A stretch of 5,738 nucleotides of DNA from an uncultured Agathobaculum sp. (GTDB lineage: Bacteria > Bacillota > Clostridia > Oscillospirales > Butyricicoccaceae). The position numbers and the translations under genes were made by a program. Positions 5,621 to 5,738 of this stretch are shown in pieces. Positions within the stretch are counted from its first letter, which is position 1. Each line of letters begins with the position of its first letter. The stretch is taken from assembly GCA_944376955.1 (NCBI GenBank), contig CALWEB010000185.1, positions 1 to 5,738 of the forward strand, read 5' to 3'. Below the pieces are notes generated by a model. That model saw nothing but the letters and a program-made list of their open reading frames with translations. It was not told where the DNA came from and did not search any database.

Positions 5621-5643
5621 GAAGCCAAGAAAGGGTGTAGTAG

Positions 5644-5738
5644 ATGGGACGGAAATACACGGAAGAATATAAAGCCGATGTGCTGAAACTGGCCGATGAA
5701 ATCGGAGTGAGCGCGGCGTGCCGGCGGCTTGGCATCTC
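5644..5738 (+). CDS. IS3-family transposase OrfA, N-terminal part
   Basis: The first 31 codons of a transposase subunit run off the right edge. The protein starts MGRKYTEEYKADVLKLA and continues DEIGVSAACRRLGI. This is the N-terminal helix-turn-helix of IS3-group OrfA (HTH_Tnp_1 type), which binds the terminal inverted repeats. In the family the catalytic DDE subunit is made by frameshifting into orfB, which would lie to the right. AAGGGTG (5631-5637) at 6 bases is a reasonable ribosome binding site, and the promoter is at 5589-5620. The alternative ATG at 5619 is in another frame and soon meets a stop codon. Confidence 0.9.
   Translation, partial: MGRKYTEEYKADVLKLADEIGVSAACRRLGI

Larger units (their letters stand above)
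5572..5738 (+). mobile_element. IS3-family insertion sequence, left end (continues beyond the window)
   Basis: Flagellin homology stops after base 5571, and an IS3-type orfA begins at 5644, so the left end of an insertion sequence lies between 5572 and about 5590. The element starts either right at the lost stop codon (TAT at 5572-5574 in place of a stop) or near TTGATAAAACCGTACACCC (5589-5607). The terminal inverted repeat cannot be confirmed because the right end is outside the window. Confidence 0.75.

Noticed and set aside
3625..5628. Very long minus-strand reading frame (667 codons) opposite the flagellin
   Set aside because: It mirrors the flagellin codons (GC-rich third positions leave few stops on the other strand), has no ribosome binding site and a repetitive Gly/Val/Ser composition without domains. 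The plus-strand flagellin explains the region fully.
1..5738. CRISPR array or tRNA/rRNA gene
   Set aside because: No regularly spaced identical repeats and no cloverleaf or rRNA-like sequence were seen on either strand.

Overview
The window looks like part of a motile, low-oxygen Firmicute of the class Clostridia, probably in the Oscillospirales. The grounds are the AGGAGG-type ribosome binding sites, A/T-flanked intrinsic terminators, a flavodoxin-4 type protein, a resolvase and a TnpB homologue of clostridial type, and a long cysteine-free flagellin. The assignment comes from protein style, not from a search. The flagellin is clearly more GC-rich than the first 2 kb, so the window is a mosaic.

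Layout. A bidirectional terminator (28-65) is followed by a minus-strand flavodoxin (170-649) with a good sigma-A promoter. About 370 bases without a recognisable gene lead to a plus-strand serine recombinase (1020-1631), which ends in a strong palindromic terminator. A 34-bp perfect inverted repeat (1716-1749, arms of 13 around a core of 8) lies before a full-length TnpB-family gene (1918-3069). About 470 bases then separate it from a large flagellin (3538-5592). The window ends inside an IS3-family insertion sequence whose left end abuts, or has replaced, the flagellin stop codon.

The central observation is that the TnpB homologue is intact in length, zinc ribbon and N-terminal domain, but has lost all three RuvC catalytic acids: Asp to Asn200, Glu to Lys284 and Asp to Gly365. 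This is the signature of the nuclease-dead TnpB-like RNA-guided repressors called TldR, some of which are known in Enterobacteriaceae to sit beside a flagellin gene and silence another flagellin. Just downstream of its stop codon is a sequence that folds into nested long-range stems (about 3105-3264) followed by a GAAGCCC box, as expected for an omega/reRNA-type guide RNA. The first bases after the scaffold share a 9-base run with the flagellin upstream region (3373-3381). No TnpA and no second transposase accompany this gene.

Proposed function (inference). The TnpB-like protein and its guide RNA form a transcriptional repressor, most plausibly of another flagellin promoter in the genome, while the neighbouring flagellin is the replacement filament subunit. 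The flagellin leader has a hairpin with GGA in its loop and a GGA-rich Shine-Dalgarno site, suggesting a second, CsrA-type control layer. The serine recombinase and the 13-8-13 palindrome may mark mobility of the island or DNA rearrangement; no partner site is visible in the window.
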